From NCBI GenBank assembly GCA_942492115.1, contig CALODL010000021.1, positions 334,616 to 398,615 on the forward strand: 64,000 nucleotides of DNA, given 5' to 3'. Below are positions 11,232 through 20,037 of the stretch, piece after piece; position 1 is the first letter of the stretch; every line of letters starts with the position of its first letter. The translations under genes and the position numbers were made by a program. The DNA comes from CALODL01 sp942492115 (GTDB lineage: Bacteria; Planctomycetota; Phycisphaerae; UBA1845; CAIVHJ01). The notes beneath the pieces were generated by a model. It had not been told where the DNA came from. It was given only the letters and a program-made list of their open reading frames with translations, and did not search any database.

Positions 11232-11972
11232 ATGAGTTATTTCACCGAGCTGTACTGCACCCTTCCGCGTGCCGGCCCCGGCGATGATACCTCCACACGC
11301 CGCGCCTACGCCGCGATGACCGACCTGCCGGGCACCCCGTGTATCCTCGACCTCGGGTGCGGCCCCGGGATGCAGACACTGGAACTTCTGCGCCAAAGCG
11401 GCGGTCCGGTCGTGGCCGTCGATAACCTGCCGATCATGCTCCACCGCCTCGGTATGTCCGCCGCTGCGGCCGGTCTTGCCGGCCCACTCACGACGATCCA
11501 AGCCGACATGCGCCGACTGCCGTTCCAAGCGGCCAGCTTCGACATCGTATGGTCCGAGGGCGCGCTGTACATCGTGGGCTTCGACACTGGACTCGAAAGC
11601 GTCAAACCGCTGCTCAGGCCCGGGGGCTATGTCGCGGCCACCGAAGTCGTGTGGTTGAAACCGAATCCGCCAGATGAAGTAGAGCAGTTCTGGACCGCCT
11701 ATCCGGGCATCGCCCCGGTCGAGACCAAGGTGAAGACGTTGGAGTCGGCCGGCTTCACACCCATCACCCACTTCACGCTCCCCGCATCCTCCTGGTACGA
11801 CCACTACTACACTCCGCTGGCCGCCAAGGTCGAGCAGTATGCCGAGGCCTGGACCGGCATAGCTGAGGCCGAAGCGGTGTTGAATGAAGCGCGGCGGGAG
11901 TTGGAGATGTTCGAGCGCTTTGGGGCGTATTATGGATATGCGTTTTTTGTGGGGCGAGCGTCGAGGGAATGA
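11232..11972 (+). CDS. Class I SAM-dependent methyltransferase
   Basis: 246 residues from ATG 11232. An in-frame TTG/GTG extension to 11160 exists but has non-protein-like composition. The SAM motif is ILDLGCGPGMQTLELL (about residue 35), then VAVDNLPIML and DMRRLPFQAASFDIVWSEGA. The last about 60 residues are helical and Glu/Ala-rich. It lies 150 bases after the preceding methyltransferase and converges on the aroF-like gene. The substrate is unknown. Confidence 0.78.
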   Translation: MSYFTELYCTLPRAGPGDDTSTRRAYAAMTDLPGTPCILDLGCGPGMQTLELLRQSGGPVVAVDNLPIMLHRLGMSAAAAGLAGPLTTIQADMRRLPFQAASFDIVWSEGALYIVGFDTGLESVKPLLRPGGYVAATEVVWLKPNPPDEVEQFWTAYPGIAPVETKVKTLESAGFTPITHFTLPASSWYDHYYTPLAAKVEQYAEAWTGIAEAEAVLNEARRELEMFERFGAYYGYAFFVGRASRE

Positions 11973-12047
11973 CCAGCGCTTTCAGATGGTGTGCGTCGTC
12001 CGACCGGGTTCGTCTTGCTCGGCTGTGCCTCGAGCTTCGCAGACCCG

Positions 12048-13076
12048 CTATGCCGTCCGATCCACACAAGGCGCCATCGTCACAGCTCGAATCGCGGACG
12101 CTTTGTCGTGCAACGTAGTCAATTGTTCGGGAAGCAGCGCCTGCGCCCCGTCACACCAGGCGGCCGTCGGTTCGTCATGGACCTCGACGATCAAACCATC
12201 GCAACCAACGGCGGCGGCGGCCAAAGCCAGGGGTTCGACCAGGTGAACGATGCCGGCAGCGTGACTGGGGTCGACGATGACCGGGAGGTGGCTCAGTTGC
12301 TTGAGAACTGGGACCGCGGCCAGGTCGAGCATGAAGCGGGCGTGGGTGCCGAATGTGCGCACGCCCCGCTCGCACAGGATGACCTGTTGGTTACCATTGC
12401 TGACGATGTACTCGGCAGCCATGAGCAATTCGTCGACGGTGGCGGCAATACCCCGCTTGAGTAGCACAGGTTTGTCAATCTTACCGAGGCGCTTGAGCAG
12501 CGAGGTGTGCTGCATGTTGCGCGCGCCGACCTGCAGGATGTCGGCGACGTCGGCCACGGCCGGCAGCGATTCGGTATCCACGACCTCCGTAACCACCTGC
12601 ATCCCGGTGTGTGTCTTGATATCGGCCAGCACATCGAGCCCTTCCTGACCACGCCCCTGGAAACTGTACGGACTGGTCCGAGGCTTGAACGCACCGGCGC
12701 GAAACAACGTCACGCCGATCTCTGCGAGACGCTCGGCAATCCGCAGGGTCGTATCGCGATCTTCGACGCTGCACGGCCCGGCGATCATGGCCAGGTCACC
12801 GCCACCGATGGTCGTCGAACCAACGGTGATGGCTGTGTCGTATGACTGGAATTCGCGGGACACCAGCTTGTACGGCTTGGAAACACGGATGAGTTCACGG
12901 ACACCGGGCAACCCTGCCAGGCTTTCACGCGGTACGATGCCATCATTACCGATGACCCCGACGGCGGTGCGCTGGGCACCCGGCATCGGACGCGGCGTAT
13001 AGCCCAGTGCCTTGATTGTGGCGCACACGCCATCGACCTGTTCGGCCGTGGCGTCGTTGTTCATGACGATGAGCAC
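12048..13076 (-). CDS. aroF: 3-deoxy-7-phosphoheptulonate synthase, type I-beta (last gene of trp operon)
   Basis: First step of the shikimate pathway: condensation of phosphoenolpyruvate and erythrose 4-phosphate. 342 residues with an about 80-residue N-terminal ferredoxin-like regulatory domain (LIVMNNDATAEQVDGV) and a catalytic barrel: IAGPCSVED (about 100), FRAGAFKPRTSPYSFQG (about 130), LLKRG, CERGVRTF (about 237) and VDPSHAAG (about 269). The start is GTG 13076 with GGAG 6 bases upstream. It overlaps the trpA stop by 16 bases, so a DAHP synthase is controlled together with tryptophan synthesis. Confidence 0.93.
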   Translation of the reverse strand: MLIVMNNDATAEQVDGVCATIKALGYTPRPMPGAQRTAVGVIGNDGIVPRESLAGLPGVRELIRVSKPYKLVSREFQSYDTAITVGSTTIGGGDLAMIAGPCSVEDRDTTLRIAERLAEIGVTLFRAGAFKPRTSPYSFQGRGQEGLDVLADIKTHTGMQVVTEVVDTESLPAVADVADILQVGARNMQHTSLLKRLGKIDKPVLLKRGIAATVDELLMAAEYIVSNGNQQVILCERGVRTFGTHARFMLDLAAVPVLKQLSHLPVIVDPSHAAGIVHLVEPLALAAAAVGCDGLIVEVHDEPTAAWCDGAQALLPEQLTTLHDKASAIRAVTMAPCVDRTA

Positions 13077-13873
13077 AATGCACTCCTCTCCAACCGGGTG
13101 TAGGCGCTCACTGCGGAGCGCAGCGTATCACGGGCCATATCAATGTCGTTCAGTTGCTTTTCGACGGCGCGAATCAGGGCGCTGCCGATGATGACGCCGT
13201 GAGCGCCATGCTTGAATAGCCTATCGGCCTGATCCGGACTGCTGATGCCAAACCCGACAACCAGTGGCCGGTCGCTCATCAAGCGCAGTTGCCGCAGGCG
13301 GTCGACGGTCGATTGTTGCAAGTTGGCACTGGGGCCAGTGGGACCGAAGCGGCTGACTACATAGGCGAAGCCGGTGCTGCGGCGTAACAGTTCAAGCGTC
13401 CGCAGCGGCGGGCTGTTGGGTGCGATCAGGTGCACGGCACCAAGCCCATTGTCAGCCAGTTCGGCCTCGAGCGGCAGCGACTCCTCGAGCGGCAAGTCGG
13501 CAGCCAGCACGGCGTCTCCTCCGACATCGGCGAAGCGGCCACAGAACTCGCGCAGGCCGTAGTGATGAACGAGGTTGTAGTACACCAGCAGGCCGATGGG
13601 CACATCGGTCACACGACGGATCTCCTCGATTGCAGCCAGGCACGACTCAACGCGCGCGCCGGCAGCGAGAGCCCGGGACGCCGAGCGCTGAATGACCGGA
13701 CCATCCGCCAATGGATCGGAGAACGGAATGCCGAGTTCGAGTGCATCGGCACCGGCTTCGAGCGCTGCCCGCACCAGCGCGATGCTCGAAGCGATACCCG
13801 GGTCACCGAGCATGAGAAAAGGAATGACCGCCCGTTTGCGCCGAGTGAAGAATAGGTCTTCAAAACGTTTCAT
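13061..13873 (-). CDS. trpA: Tryptophan synthase alpha chain
   Basis: Cleaves indole-3-glycerol phosphate to indole and glyceraldehyde 3-phosphate, with indole channelled to TrpB. 270 residues, normal family length. PFLMLGDPG near residue 18, ALELGIPFSDPLADGPVIQ near 40-60 with the catalytic Glu and Asp, and GFGISSPDQ and HGVIIGSALIRA near the C-terminus for phosphate binding. Its ATG overlaps the trpB TGA in an ATGA junction, which indicates translational coupling. Confidence 0.95.
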   Translation of the reverse strand: MKRFEDLFFTRRKRAVIPFLMLGDPGIASSIALVRAALEAGADALELGIPFSDPLADGPVIQRSASRALAAGARVESCLAAIEEIRRVTDVPIGLLVYYNLVHHYGLREFCGRFADVGGDAVLAADLPLEESLPLEAELADNGLGAVHLIAPNSPPLRTLELLRRSTGFAYVVSRFGPTGPSANLQQSTVDRLRQLRLMSDRPLVVGFGISSPDQADRLFKHGAHGVIIGSALIRAVEKQLNDIDMARDTLRSAVSAYTRLERSALCSSS

Positions 13874-15045
13874 GGTCCGACCTGCGCTTTCATGAGTGTG
13901 TCCAGATCCTTGTCACCGCGACCCGAGAGATTGACCAGGACCACGGCGTCGGTGCCGAGTTCCGGGACGATGCGTGGCACCACGGCCACAGCGTGGGCCG
14001 ATTCGAGAGCACCGAGGATGCCTTCTTTGCGGGCCAGCGCCTGACAGGCAGCCAGCGCCTCACCATCGGTGACGCCGACGTACTCAGCCCGGCCGGCAGC
14101 TTGCAAACGGGCGTGCTCAGGACCGACTCCCGGATAATCCAGGCCGGCAGAAATGGAATGGGCGTCGGCAATCTGCCCGTCGTCGTTTTGCAGGAACAAC
14201 GAATACGAGCCGTGAAACACGCCCGGTGTGCCACACTGCAATGTGGCCGCATGGCGCCCGCTCTCGATACCATGGCCAGCCGCTTCAGCGCCAACCAGAC
14301 GCACGTCAACGTCGTCGATAAATGCCGAGAACATACCGATTGCGTTGCTGCCACCACCGACGCAGGCCATCACCGCTTGTGGCAGAGCCCCCGTCGCGCG
14401 CATGATCTGTGCGCGTGCCTCGCGCCCGATGACCTCCTGAAAGTGACGCACGATGCCTGGAAAGGGATCGGGGCCGGCCGCCGTACCGAACACGTAGTAG
14501 GTGTCCCCGGCCGTGGCAATCCAATCACGCATGGCTTCATTGATGGCATCCTTGAGTGTCGCCGTGCCGCCATCGACCCCATGCACACGCGCGCCAAACA
14601 GTTGCATCCGCTGGACGTTCGGTTGCTGGCGCGCCATGTCGACAGTGCCCATGTATACTTCGACCGGCAAGCCGACCAGCGCCCCCGCCATGGCCGTCGC
14701 CACGCCGTGCTGTCCGGCACCGGTCTCGGCGATGAGCCGTGTCTTGCCCATGCGCTGGGCCAACAGCGCCTGCCCAAGCGTATTGTTGGTCTTGTGTGCA
14801 CCGCCGTGCAAGAGGTCCTCGCGTTTGAGAAACAGGCGACAACCATATGCCTCGGACAATCGCCGGGCGTAATACAACGGCGTTGCCCGCCCCGCGAAAT
14901 CGCGCAACAGGCTGTCCAGTTCGAGATTGAACCGCTGGTCGGCGACCGCCTCGGCAAACGCCACGCCGATTTCGGCCAGAGGACCGACGAGCGTTTCGGG
15001 TACGAATGCCCCTCCGAACGCGCGTGCTGTCGTGTGTGAGATCAT
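13870..15045 (-). CDS. trpB: Tryptophan synthase beta chain
   Basis: PLP enzyme that joins indole and serine. 391 residues from ATG 15045 with AAGGAAAG upstream; the longer in-frame ORF lies in trpF. Opens with FGGAFVPETL, typical of TrpB1. The PLP lysine is in HKTNN (about residue 83), ETGAGQHGVATA follows, the phosphate cup is CVGGGSNAIG (about 228), and EAAGHGIESGRHAATL and GDKDLDT close the fold. It starts in an ATGA overlap with the trpF stop. Confidence 0.95.
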   Translation of the reverse strand: MISHTTARAFGGAFVPETLVGPLAEIGVAFAEAVADQRFNLELDSLLRDFAGRATPLYYARRLSEAYGCRLFLKREDLLHGGAHKTNNTLGQALLAQRMGKTRLIAETGAGQHGVATAMAGALVGLPVEVYMGTVDMARQQPNVQRMQLFGARVHGVDGGTATLKDAINEAMRDWIATAGDTYYVFGTAAGPDPFPGIVRHFQEVIGREARAQIMRATGALPQAVMACVGGGSNAIGMFSAFIDDVDVRLVGAEAAGHGIESGRHAATLQCGTPGVFHGSYSLFLQNDDGQIADAHSISAGLDYPGVGPEHARLQAAGRAEYVGVTDGEALAACQALARKEGILGALESAHAVAVVPRIVPELGTDAVVLVNLSGRGDKDLDTLMKAQVGP

Positions 15046-15668
15046 GATCGCTTTCCTTCGACGCTCGGCTCGAGCGCCCGCGCCGCGGCAAACAACGCCT
15101 GTAGTTGATTGGGATCCTTGATCCCCGGTTGTGCTTCGACACCACTGCACACGTCCACGGCATGCACGCCGAGCGCCCGTGCCCGCTGAACATTTCGCGG
15201 ACCGATACCGCCAGCGACGAACAGCAGATCTCGCTCGGCCGGCAGGTGGCTCCAGTCAAACACCCGACCGGTTCCACCCTGCATTCGCGTGTCGAACGTG
15301 TCACACAGAAAGAAATCGGTGTACGGGCCGCGCGGCAGCGTCACGCGGCGTTCGGCGACGTGCACGGCGTGAACCATCGTCACCCCGGCGATGGTTCCCT
15401 CGGGCGCACGGTACACCTGAACTCCGCGTAGACCGACAGCGGAAACGATGTCCTCGATTTCCGCCCACGTCTGTTCGACAAACACCCCCATGGGCACTGC
15501 CCGCGTCAGACACGCCACCATGGCCCGTGCGTCGGCAGGCGTCACACGCCGAGGCGAGCCTCCGGCAAAAATCATGCCGATGTAATCAGCACCGAGGCCT
15601 TCGGCGAGACAGGCATCCTCTACGCGGGTCACGCCGCAGATCTTGATCGCCGGTCCGTGGTCGGCCAT
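15042..15668 (-). CDS. trpF: Phosphoribosylanthranilate isomerase
   Basis: Amadori isomerisation of phosphoribosylanthranilate. 208 residues from ATG 15668; the longer ORF overlaps trpC and is not needed. KICGVTRVEDA holds the catalytic Cys at about residue 10, followed by GADYIGMIFAGGSPR, GVFVEQ, LRGVQVYR (usually VQLHG, slightly divergent), FVAGGIGPRNV and the catalytic Asp in AVDVCSGVE. Its start overlaps the trpC stop (TGATG). Confidence 0.93.
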   Translation of the reverse strand: MADHGPAIKICGVTRVEDACLAEGLGADYIGMIFAGGSPRRVTPADARAMVACLTRAVPMGVFVEQTWAEIEDIVSAVGLRGVQVYRAPEGTIAGVTMVHAVHVAERRVTLPRGPYTDFFLCDTFDTRMQGGTGRVFDWSHLPAERDLLFVAGGIGPRNVQRARALGVHAVDVCSGVEAQPGIKDPNQLQALFAAARALEPSVEGKRS

Positions 15669-16438
15669 CACGATACCCCCTCCGCGCAGCCGGCCGTAGT
15701 CATTGATCGCAGCAAGGCCGTCGGGTCGGAATTGCGCATGAGGCTGGTCCCAATGAGTACGCCGTTGACCCGCGCCGGCAGCCCGGCCACATCCGCCGCA
15801 TCGCGCATGCCCGACGCGGCAATGAGCAGGACTTCGTCGGGACACGCTTCGACCAGCCTGGCAACCGTCGAGCGGTCGATCGATAAGTCGTGCAGATTAC
15901 GCTGATTGATCAGCATGACGTCGGGTGCCAGCCGCACGGCACGCCGCAACTCTTCGGCAGTGTGCACCTCGACGATAGCAGTCATCCTGAGCTGTTCTAT
16001 GTCATGCTTGAGCTTGGCCAGTGCGTCGTCGTCCACAGTGCCCACGATAAGCAGGCACGCGTCGGCGCCGCGCGCCCGGGCTTCGGCAATCTGGCGCTGA
16101 TCAATGATGAAATCCTTGCGCAGGACCGGTAGCATCGTCGCTTGACGCACGGCCGCCAGGTCGTCGATGTGTCCGCCGAAATAGGCCTGATCGGTCAGCA
16201 CGGACAGCGCGACGGCCCCGCCGCGCGCATAACATGCAGCCACGGCTGTGACATCACAGTTCTCGTTGAGCGGCCCAGCAGCGGGCGAGCGACGTTTGAT
16301 CTCGGCGATCACGGCCCGGGAGCGTCCGCGCAGGGTCGCCGCGAAATCGCGCACACTCGGACCGGCACCGGTTGCGGGCGTCAGGTCCGCGACCTCCGCG
16401 CGCTTGTGCCGGACGATGTCGGCCAACACGTCAGACAT
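15668..16438 (-). CDS. trpC: Indole-3-glycerol phosphate synthase
   Basis: Ring closure of the phosphoribosylanthranilate isomerisation product. 256 residues. AVIAEIKRRSPAAG (about residue 38-51), ALSVLTDQAYFGG (about 76), VLRKDFIIDQRQI (about 105), LLIVG, NQRNLHDLSID and IAASGMRDAADV (about 208) match the barrel enzyme. Its start lies inside the trpD 3' end (8-base overlap). Confidence 0.94.
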   Translation of the reverse strand: MSDVLADIVRHKRAEVADLTPATGAGPSVRDFAATLRGRSRAVIAEIKRRSPAAGPLNENCDVTAVAACYARGGAVALSVLTDQAYFGGHIDDLAAVRQATMLPVLRKDFIIDQRQIAEARARGADACLLIVGTVDDDALAKLKHDIEQLRMTAIVEVHTAEELRRAVRLAPDVMLINQRNLHDLSIDRSTVARLVEACPDEVLLIAASGMRDAADVAGLPARVNGVLIGTSLMRNSDPTALLRSMTTAGCAEGVS

Positions 16439-17426
16439 GGTTCACCCGCACGGCGCCGTCCACCAGACGAGCGGCCGCTCCGGAATCGATCGTACGTTCC
16501 GCCAGCTGGCAACCCTGAACAAAGTTGTTCGCCGCTCCACCGAGGGCCAGGGTCAGGCCGGCATTGAACACGATGATGTCTCGCTTTGGCCCCAGGGCAC
16601 GACCGTACAGCACACTCCGTATGATCTCGGCATTCTCTGCAGGTGAACCACCCGCCAGGTCAGAACGCGTGCACCGCGTCAGCCCCACCTCTTCGGGCTC
16701 GAGCGTAAACGTATTGATCTGGCCCGCATCCAGCAGTGCGCAATGCGTCACGCCGGTGAGGGTCGCTTCATCCATACCATCCCCGTGGTACACCAGTGCA
16801 CGCGACAGGCCCAGGTGTCGCAGCGCGTCAGCCACCGGCTCAACCAGCGCTGCACAGTAGACGCCGACGGCCTGAGCGTGAAGGACGGCCGGATTGGCCA
16901 ATGGGCCCAGAACATTGAATATGGTCAACTGACCGCGTTCCGCGAGGAGCCGTCGCGCCGGCATGACCGCCGCTACCGCCGGATGGAATGCGGGAGCGGG
17001 CAGAAATGCAATGCCAACGCGACGGAGCACCTCACGGACGCGCTGAGGCTGAAGCACCGGGTTGATTCCGAGATGCTCGAGGACATCCGTACTGCCACAG
17101 TGACTGGTCACGGCACGGTTGCCGTGCTTGACGACTGGTAAACCGGCCGCCGCCACGACCAGCGCGGTGGTCGTCGAAATATTGAACGATCCGCTGTGGT
17201 CGCCGCCCGTACCACACACATCGATGATGTTGGCGGGCAGCCTGGTTACGCGATGGCAACGAGCGCGCAACAGTGACGCCATTGCCGCGAGATCCACAGC
17301 AGACACCGAGACCGGATCGAGGCTCTCGAGGAAGGCCACTTGATCGGCCAACTCCGCGGTGGGCTGCAGGATCCGATCAAGGTCATCGGTCAGGGTTTCA
17401 TTGGATGTCACGTCTTCAGGCAGCAT
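16431..17426 (-). CDS. trpD: Anthranilate phosphoribosyltransferase
   Basis: Transfers phosphoribose from PRPP to anthranilate. 331 residues from ATG 17426 with GGAG 7 bases upstream; a GTG lies one codon earlier. The glycine-rich PRPP loop is CGTGGDHSGSFNISTTTA (about residue 68), followed by VVKHGNRAVTSHCGSTDVLE, FLPAPAFHPA and VYHGDGMDE. The start lies within the trpG 3' end. Confidence 0.94.
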   Translation of the reverse strand: MLPEDVTSNETLTDDLDRILQPTAELADQVAFLESLDPVSVSAVDLAAMASLLRARCHRVTRLPANIIDVCGTGGDHSGSFNISTTTALVVAAAGLPVVKHGNRAVTSHCGSTDVLEHLGINPVLQPQRVREVLRRVGIAFLPAPAFHPAVAAVMPARRLLAERGQLTIFNVLGPLANPAVLHAQAVGVYCAALVEPVADALRHLGLSRALVYHGDGMDEATLTGVTHCALLDAGQINTFTLEPEEVGLTRCTRSDLAGGSPAENAEIIRSVLYGRALGPKRDIIVFNAGLTLALGGAANNFVQGCQLAERTIDSGAAARLVDGAVRVNHV

Positions 17427-18006
17427 CACGTATCTCCGTCAATCCAAGCATGTTGTCAATGAGCAGACCGCCCGCAGGCGTCAGGATGCTCTCGGGATGA
17501 AACTGCACGCCCCACAGCGGCCGGCTGACATGGCGCACCGCCATGACCTCGTCACCACAGCGGGCGGTGACGACCAGTTCGTCAGGCAATGTCGTGGCAA
17601 CCAGTGAGTGATAGCGGCCCACGCGCATCGGGCTGGGAACGCCCGCAAAGAGGCCTGTCCCATCATGAACGATCGGCGACGGCTTGCCATGAACCGGCGC
17701 GCGCGCGGCGGCGACCTGGCCACCGCAATGGTGTACGAGGCATTGATGGCCGAGGCACACGCCCAGAATCGGTACGCGCTGAGGCACTGCGGTCAGCACC
17801 TGCAGGCACAAGGTTGCCTCAGCCGGGTGTCCCGGACCGGGAGACAGGACCACCAACGCCGGATCGTTGCGGCGCACATAGTCCAGGACATCCGCGACCC
17901 GGACCGAACTGCGCAGAACGTCAACGCATTCGACACGCTGGCGAAACTCGTCGGCCAGGATGTGTACGAAGGAATCGAAATTATCGATGATCAGAATCGG
18001 GCGCAT
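17416..18006 (-). CDS. trpG: Anthranilate synthase glutamine amidotransferase subunit
   Basis: Class I glutaminase that supplies ammonia to TrpE. 196 residues. The nucleophile is in ILGVCLGHQCLVHHCGG (Cys about residue 80) and the His/Glu pair in GVQFHPESILTPAG (about 170). IIDNFDSF opens the protein. It overlaps the trpE 3' end by 26 bases. It could also serve a paralogous PabB, which this window cannot show. Confidence 0.94.
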   Translation of the reverse strand: MRPILIIDNFDSFVHILADEFRQRVECVDVLRSSVRVADVLDYVRRNDPALVVLSPGPGHPAEATLCLQVLTAVPQRVPILGVCLGHQCLVHHCGGQVAAARAPVHGKPSPIVHDGTGLFAGVPSPMRVGRYHSLVATTLPDELVVTARCGDEVMAVRHVSRPLWGVQFHPESILTPAGGLLIDNMLGLTEIRDAA

Positions 18007-19600
18007 GACCAGCCTCCTTCAATGCATCGATACAGGCCTGGGCCTTGTAGCCCGTTTCCGCCCACTCACTGGTCGGTGAGCTGTCGGCCACGATGCCGGC
18101 TCCGGCACGAATGTACACGCGACCGTCGAGCATGCGCATCGAACGGATGACGATGGCCGTCTCGAGTTCGCCATCCGCCGTCAGGAAGCCAATCCCGCCA
18201 CCGAAGAACCCGCGTGCGGTGGATTCGGTTTCGGCGATCAAACGCATGGCCTCGGGCTTGGGCGCCCCCGTCAGTGTGCCCATGTTCATCGTCGCAAGAT
18301 AAGCATCCAGAGCGTCGTAGCCACCTAGCAGTTCACCCTGTACGCGCGATACGAGATGCTGAACACGCGAGTATTTTTCGATGATGAACGACTCCGGCAC
18401 GCGCGTCGTACCCGGACGGGAAATGGCAGCGATGTCGTTCCGTGCCAGATCGACGAGCATGGCGTGCTCGGCCAGCTCCTTGCGATCGACCTTGAGGGCG
18501 ATCTCGTAGCGTTCATCCAGAGCGGGATCAATGCGGCCGTTGACGAGGCCGCGCGGTGCCGTACCTGCAATTGGTTTTAGTTCCACGATGCGCCGTGCGC
18601 CGTCGCGTGCGACGCGAACGGCCATTTCCGGCGACGCGCCGAGGAGCACTCCGCGATCATCGCGCATGTAGAACAGATAGGGCGAGGGGTTGGTTCGACG
18701 AAGTGTGCGATATACGGCCAACGGCGAACCGCTGAACGTGGCGCTTAGCGTCCGCCCGATCACCGCTTGAAATATGCGGCCCTCGGTGATCGCTTCCTGC
18801 AGGGAACGAACCTGGCTCTCGAATTCGTCCTGGGTCACATCACTGTCAAAATCACCGACATGGGCCGCTGCCAACGTACCGGCCGACTTGACCTCGACAG
18901 CCGCCCGCATTTCGGCAAGATGAGCATGGACCGCGGTACATTGGTCCGCGTCAGCAGCACTCGGCACTGCCACGATCAGCACCGTATGCTGGGTCACGTA
19001 GTCAATGACGAACAGTCGCGTAGGCAGGTAGAAGACATAATCCGAATCTTGCTGAATATCGGCGCGCGCTGGCGGAAGTGTTTCGAGCTGACGAGCGAAA
19101 TCATATCCGCAACACCCGTATAGACCCAAGGGCATGCCTGTGGCACGGGCCGGCGCCCCGCACAAACGCAACACGGCGCGCAACACGGCGGCATGGCCCG
19201 TCGCCGCCAGGCGTTCCCCGAGCGTGGCCCGCCCGCGTCCCACCTCGACGGTCCCCGCAATGCGTGTCAACGACCGTGACGTGATTGCGATGCCGGATAC
19301 CCCAAGGTCGAGTCTGTCGAGGAGCGCGCGACCGATGGCATCGAGCGCCGCGATTTCGAACTGCGCGCCCCGTCCGCGAACACACAGGCTGGAGTGGACC
19401 ACCCCGATACTCCGTTCACCGTACGTCGGGGCGATTTCGCCCGATTCGAGCAGCAGTGTACCGGACACCGTTCCTCCGGCCGTCAAGTGGCTGAAAACGG
19501 GCAGCGCATCGACCGTCCCCTCCATCACGAGCTGTTCGACATCGAACACGCCCGTCGTACAAGGGTCCATCGGATCACGTGTCGTGCTGCTGAGTATCAT
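17981..19600 (-). CDS. trpE: Anthranilate synthase component I
   Basis: Chorismate to anthranilate, with ammonia from TrpG. 539 residues from ATG 19600, only 20 bases after the T-run of an upstream terminator; the SD (GGA) is weak. The tryptophan feedback motif LLES is present near residue 51, so allosteric control by Trp is expected. Catalytic-domain motifs are FQAVIGRTLS, LLGASPEMAVRV, ELKPIAGTAPRG, NMGTLTGAPKPEAM (about 445), GGGIGFLTADGELE and YIRAGAGIVADSSP. First structural gene of trpEGDCFBA-aroF, downstream of two leader ORFs. Confidence 0.95.
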   Translation of the reverse strand: MILSSTTRDPMDPCTTGVFDVEQLVMEGTVDALPVFSHLTAGGTVSGTLLLESGEIAPTYGERSIGVVHSSLCVRGRGAQFEIAALDAIGRALLDRLDLGVSGIAITSRSLTRIAGTVEVGRGRATLGERLAATGHAAVLRAVLRLCGAPARATGMPLGLYGCCGYDFARQLETLPPARADIQQDSDYVFYLPTRLFVIDYVTQHTVLIVAVPSAADADQCTAVHAHLAEMRAAVEVKSAGTLAAAHVGDFDSDVTQDEFESQVRSLQEAITEGRIFQAVIGRTLSATFSGSPLAVYRTLRRTNPSPYLFYMRDDRGVLLGASPEMAVRVARDGARRIVELKPIAGTAPRGLVNGRIDPALDERYEIALKVDRKELAEHAMLVDLARNDIAAISRPGTTRVPESFIIEKYSRVQHLVSRVQGELLGGYDALDAYLATMNMGTLTGAPKPEAMRLIAETESTARGFFGGGIGFLTADGELETAIVIRSMRMLDGRVYIRAGAGIVADSSPTSEWAETGYKAQACIDALKEAGHAPDSDHR

Positions 19601-19620
19601 TGGACAAATCCATTCGTAGC

Positions 19621-19649
19621 AAAAAAAAAAGCCCGTCATGATGACGGGC
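19621..19649 (-). terminator. trp attenuator 2: intrinsic terminator upstream of trpE
   Basis: On the minus strand GCCCGTC-ATCAT-GACGGGC (19649-19631) is followed directly by ten T. It ends 20 bases before trpE and 27 bases after the stop of the second Trp-rich leader ORF. ATGATGACG at 19679-19671, overlapping that stop codon, is a perfect 9-base complement of the terminator's 5' half (19646-19638), so an alternative antiterminator can form. TCGACGG (19687-19681) and CCGTCGA (19658-19652) can form a competing hairpin around it. Confidence 0.85.
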
Positions 19650-19675
19650 TGTCGACGGTTCACGCGGTCGCGTCA

Positions 19676-19783
19676 TCATTCCGTCGAAAGCCCATTTGCA
19701 CCGTACCACCACCAGCACACCGTGTGCGCAGGGCAGCAGATCCGCCAAGGGCTGCGCGCGATGGTGTGTCGTGGCAATGTCAT
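19676..19783 (-). CDS. trpL: Second trp leader peptide, 35 residues, WWW
   Basis: ATG 19783 has AAGGA 7 bases upstream; the stop is TGA 19678-19676. The peptide begins MTLPRHTIARSPW and has three consecutive Trp codons at residues 24-26 (19714-19706), plus Trp13 and a Cys-rich middle (ICCP, VCWWWYG). A ribosome stalled on the WWW run would leave the antiterminator strand near the stop codon exposed; one reaching the stop would cover it. Position, Trp run, and terminator 27 bases downstream match a translation-controlled attenuator. Confidence 0.75.
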   Translation of the reverse strand: MTLPRHTIARSPWRICCPAHTVCWWWYGANGLSTE

Positions 19784-19910
19784 TGCAGTGTCCTTGTGAA
19801 GGTCCCTGGGATCTTTCGGTTTAAAGGATGCCCGCCCTGCGTTGAACCGAGGTTGTTTGAAACTTCAAAAGACCCCAGGAACTCTTCTGTGGGCACAGCG
19901 GACAAACAAC
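19784..19910 (-). other. Spacer between the two trp attenuators
   Basis: 127 bases with no ORF I would call. On the minus strand a segment near 19883-19870 (CCTGGGGTCTT) can pair with AAGATCCCAGG near 19815-19805, allowing one G-U pair, so an extra hairpin between the two attenuators is possible. I see no convincing second promoter, so the second attenuator is probably on the same transcript as the first. Confidence 0.4.
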
Positions 19911-19941
19911 AAAAAAAGCCCGCCAGATCACTCTGACGGGC
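19911..19941 (-). terminator. trp attenuator 1: intrinsic terminator
   Basis: Minus strand GCCCGTCAGA-GTGA-TCTGGCGGGC with one G-U pair, followed by seven T. It lies 25 bases after the stop of the first leader ORF. GACGGGCC (19986-19979), inside that ORF downstream of its Trp codons, is complementary to GGCCCGTC (19942-19935) in the 5' arm, which gives an antiterminator option. GACGGG can also pair locally with CCCGTC, which would favour termination when untranslated. Confidence 0.8.
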
Positions 19942-19965
19942 CCTCATTTCATACACGACCGGTGG

Positions 19966-20028
19966 CTACCGGACGGGAGGCCCGTCGGCTGTAAACCACC
20001 AAAAGCGATAAGTTCTGTTGCTGTTCAT
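19966..20028 (-). CDS. trpL: First trp leader peptide, 20 residues, tandem Trp
   Basis: ATG 20028 to TAG 19968-19966 encodes MNSNRTYRFWWFTADGPPVR, with Trp codons at residues 10-11 (20001-19996). It lies just downstream of a sigma70-type promoter and upstream of a strong intrinsic terminator, the arrangement of a classical trp leader peptide. AGGA is about 10 bases upstream of the ATG but overlaps the -10 element, so it would not be in the mRNA if transcription starts where expected; translation may therefore be leaderless. Confidence 0.78.
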   Translation of the reverse strand: MNSNRTYRFWWFTADGPPVR

Positions 20029-20037
20029 GACAATTCG

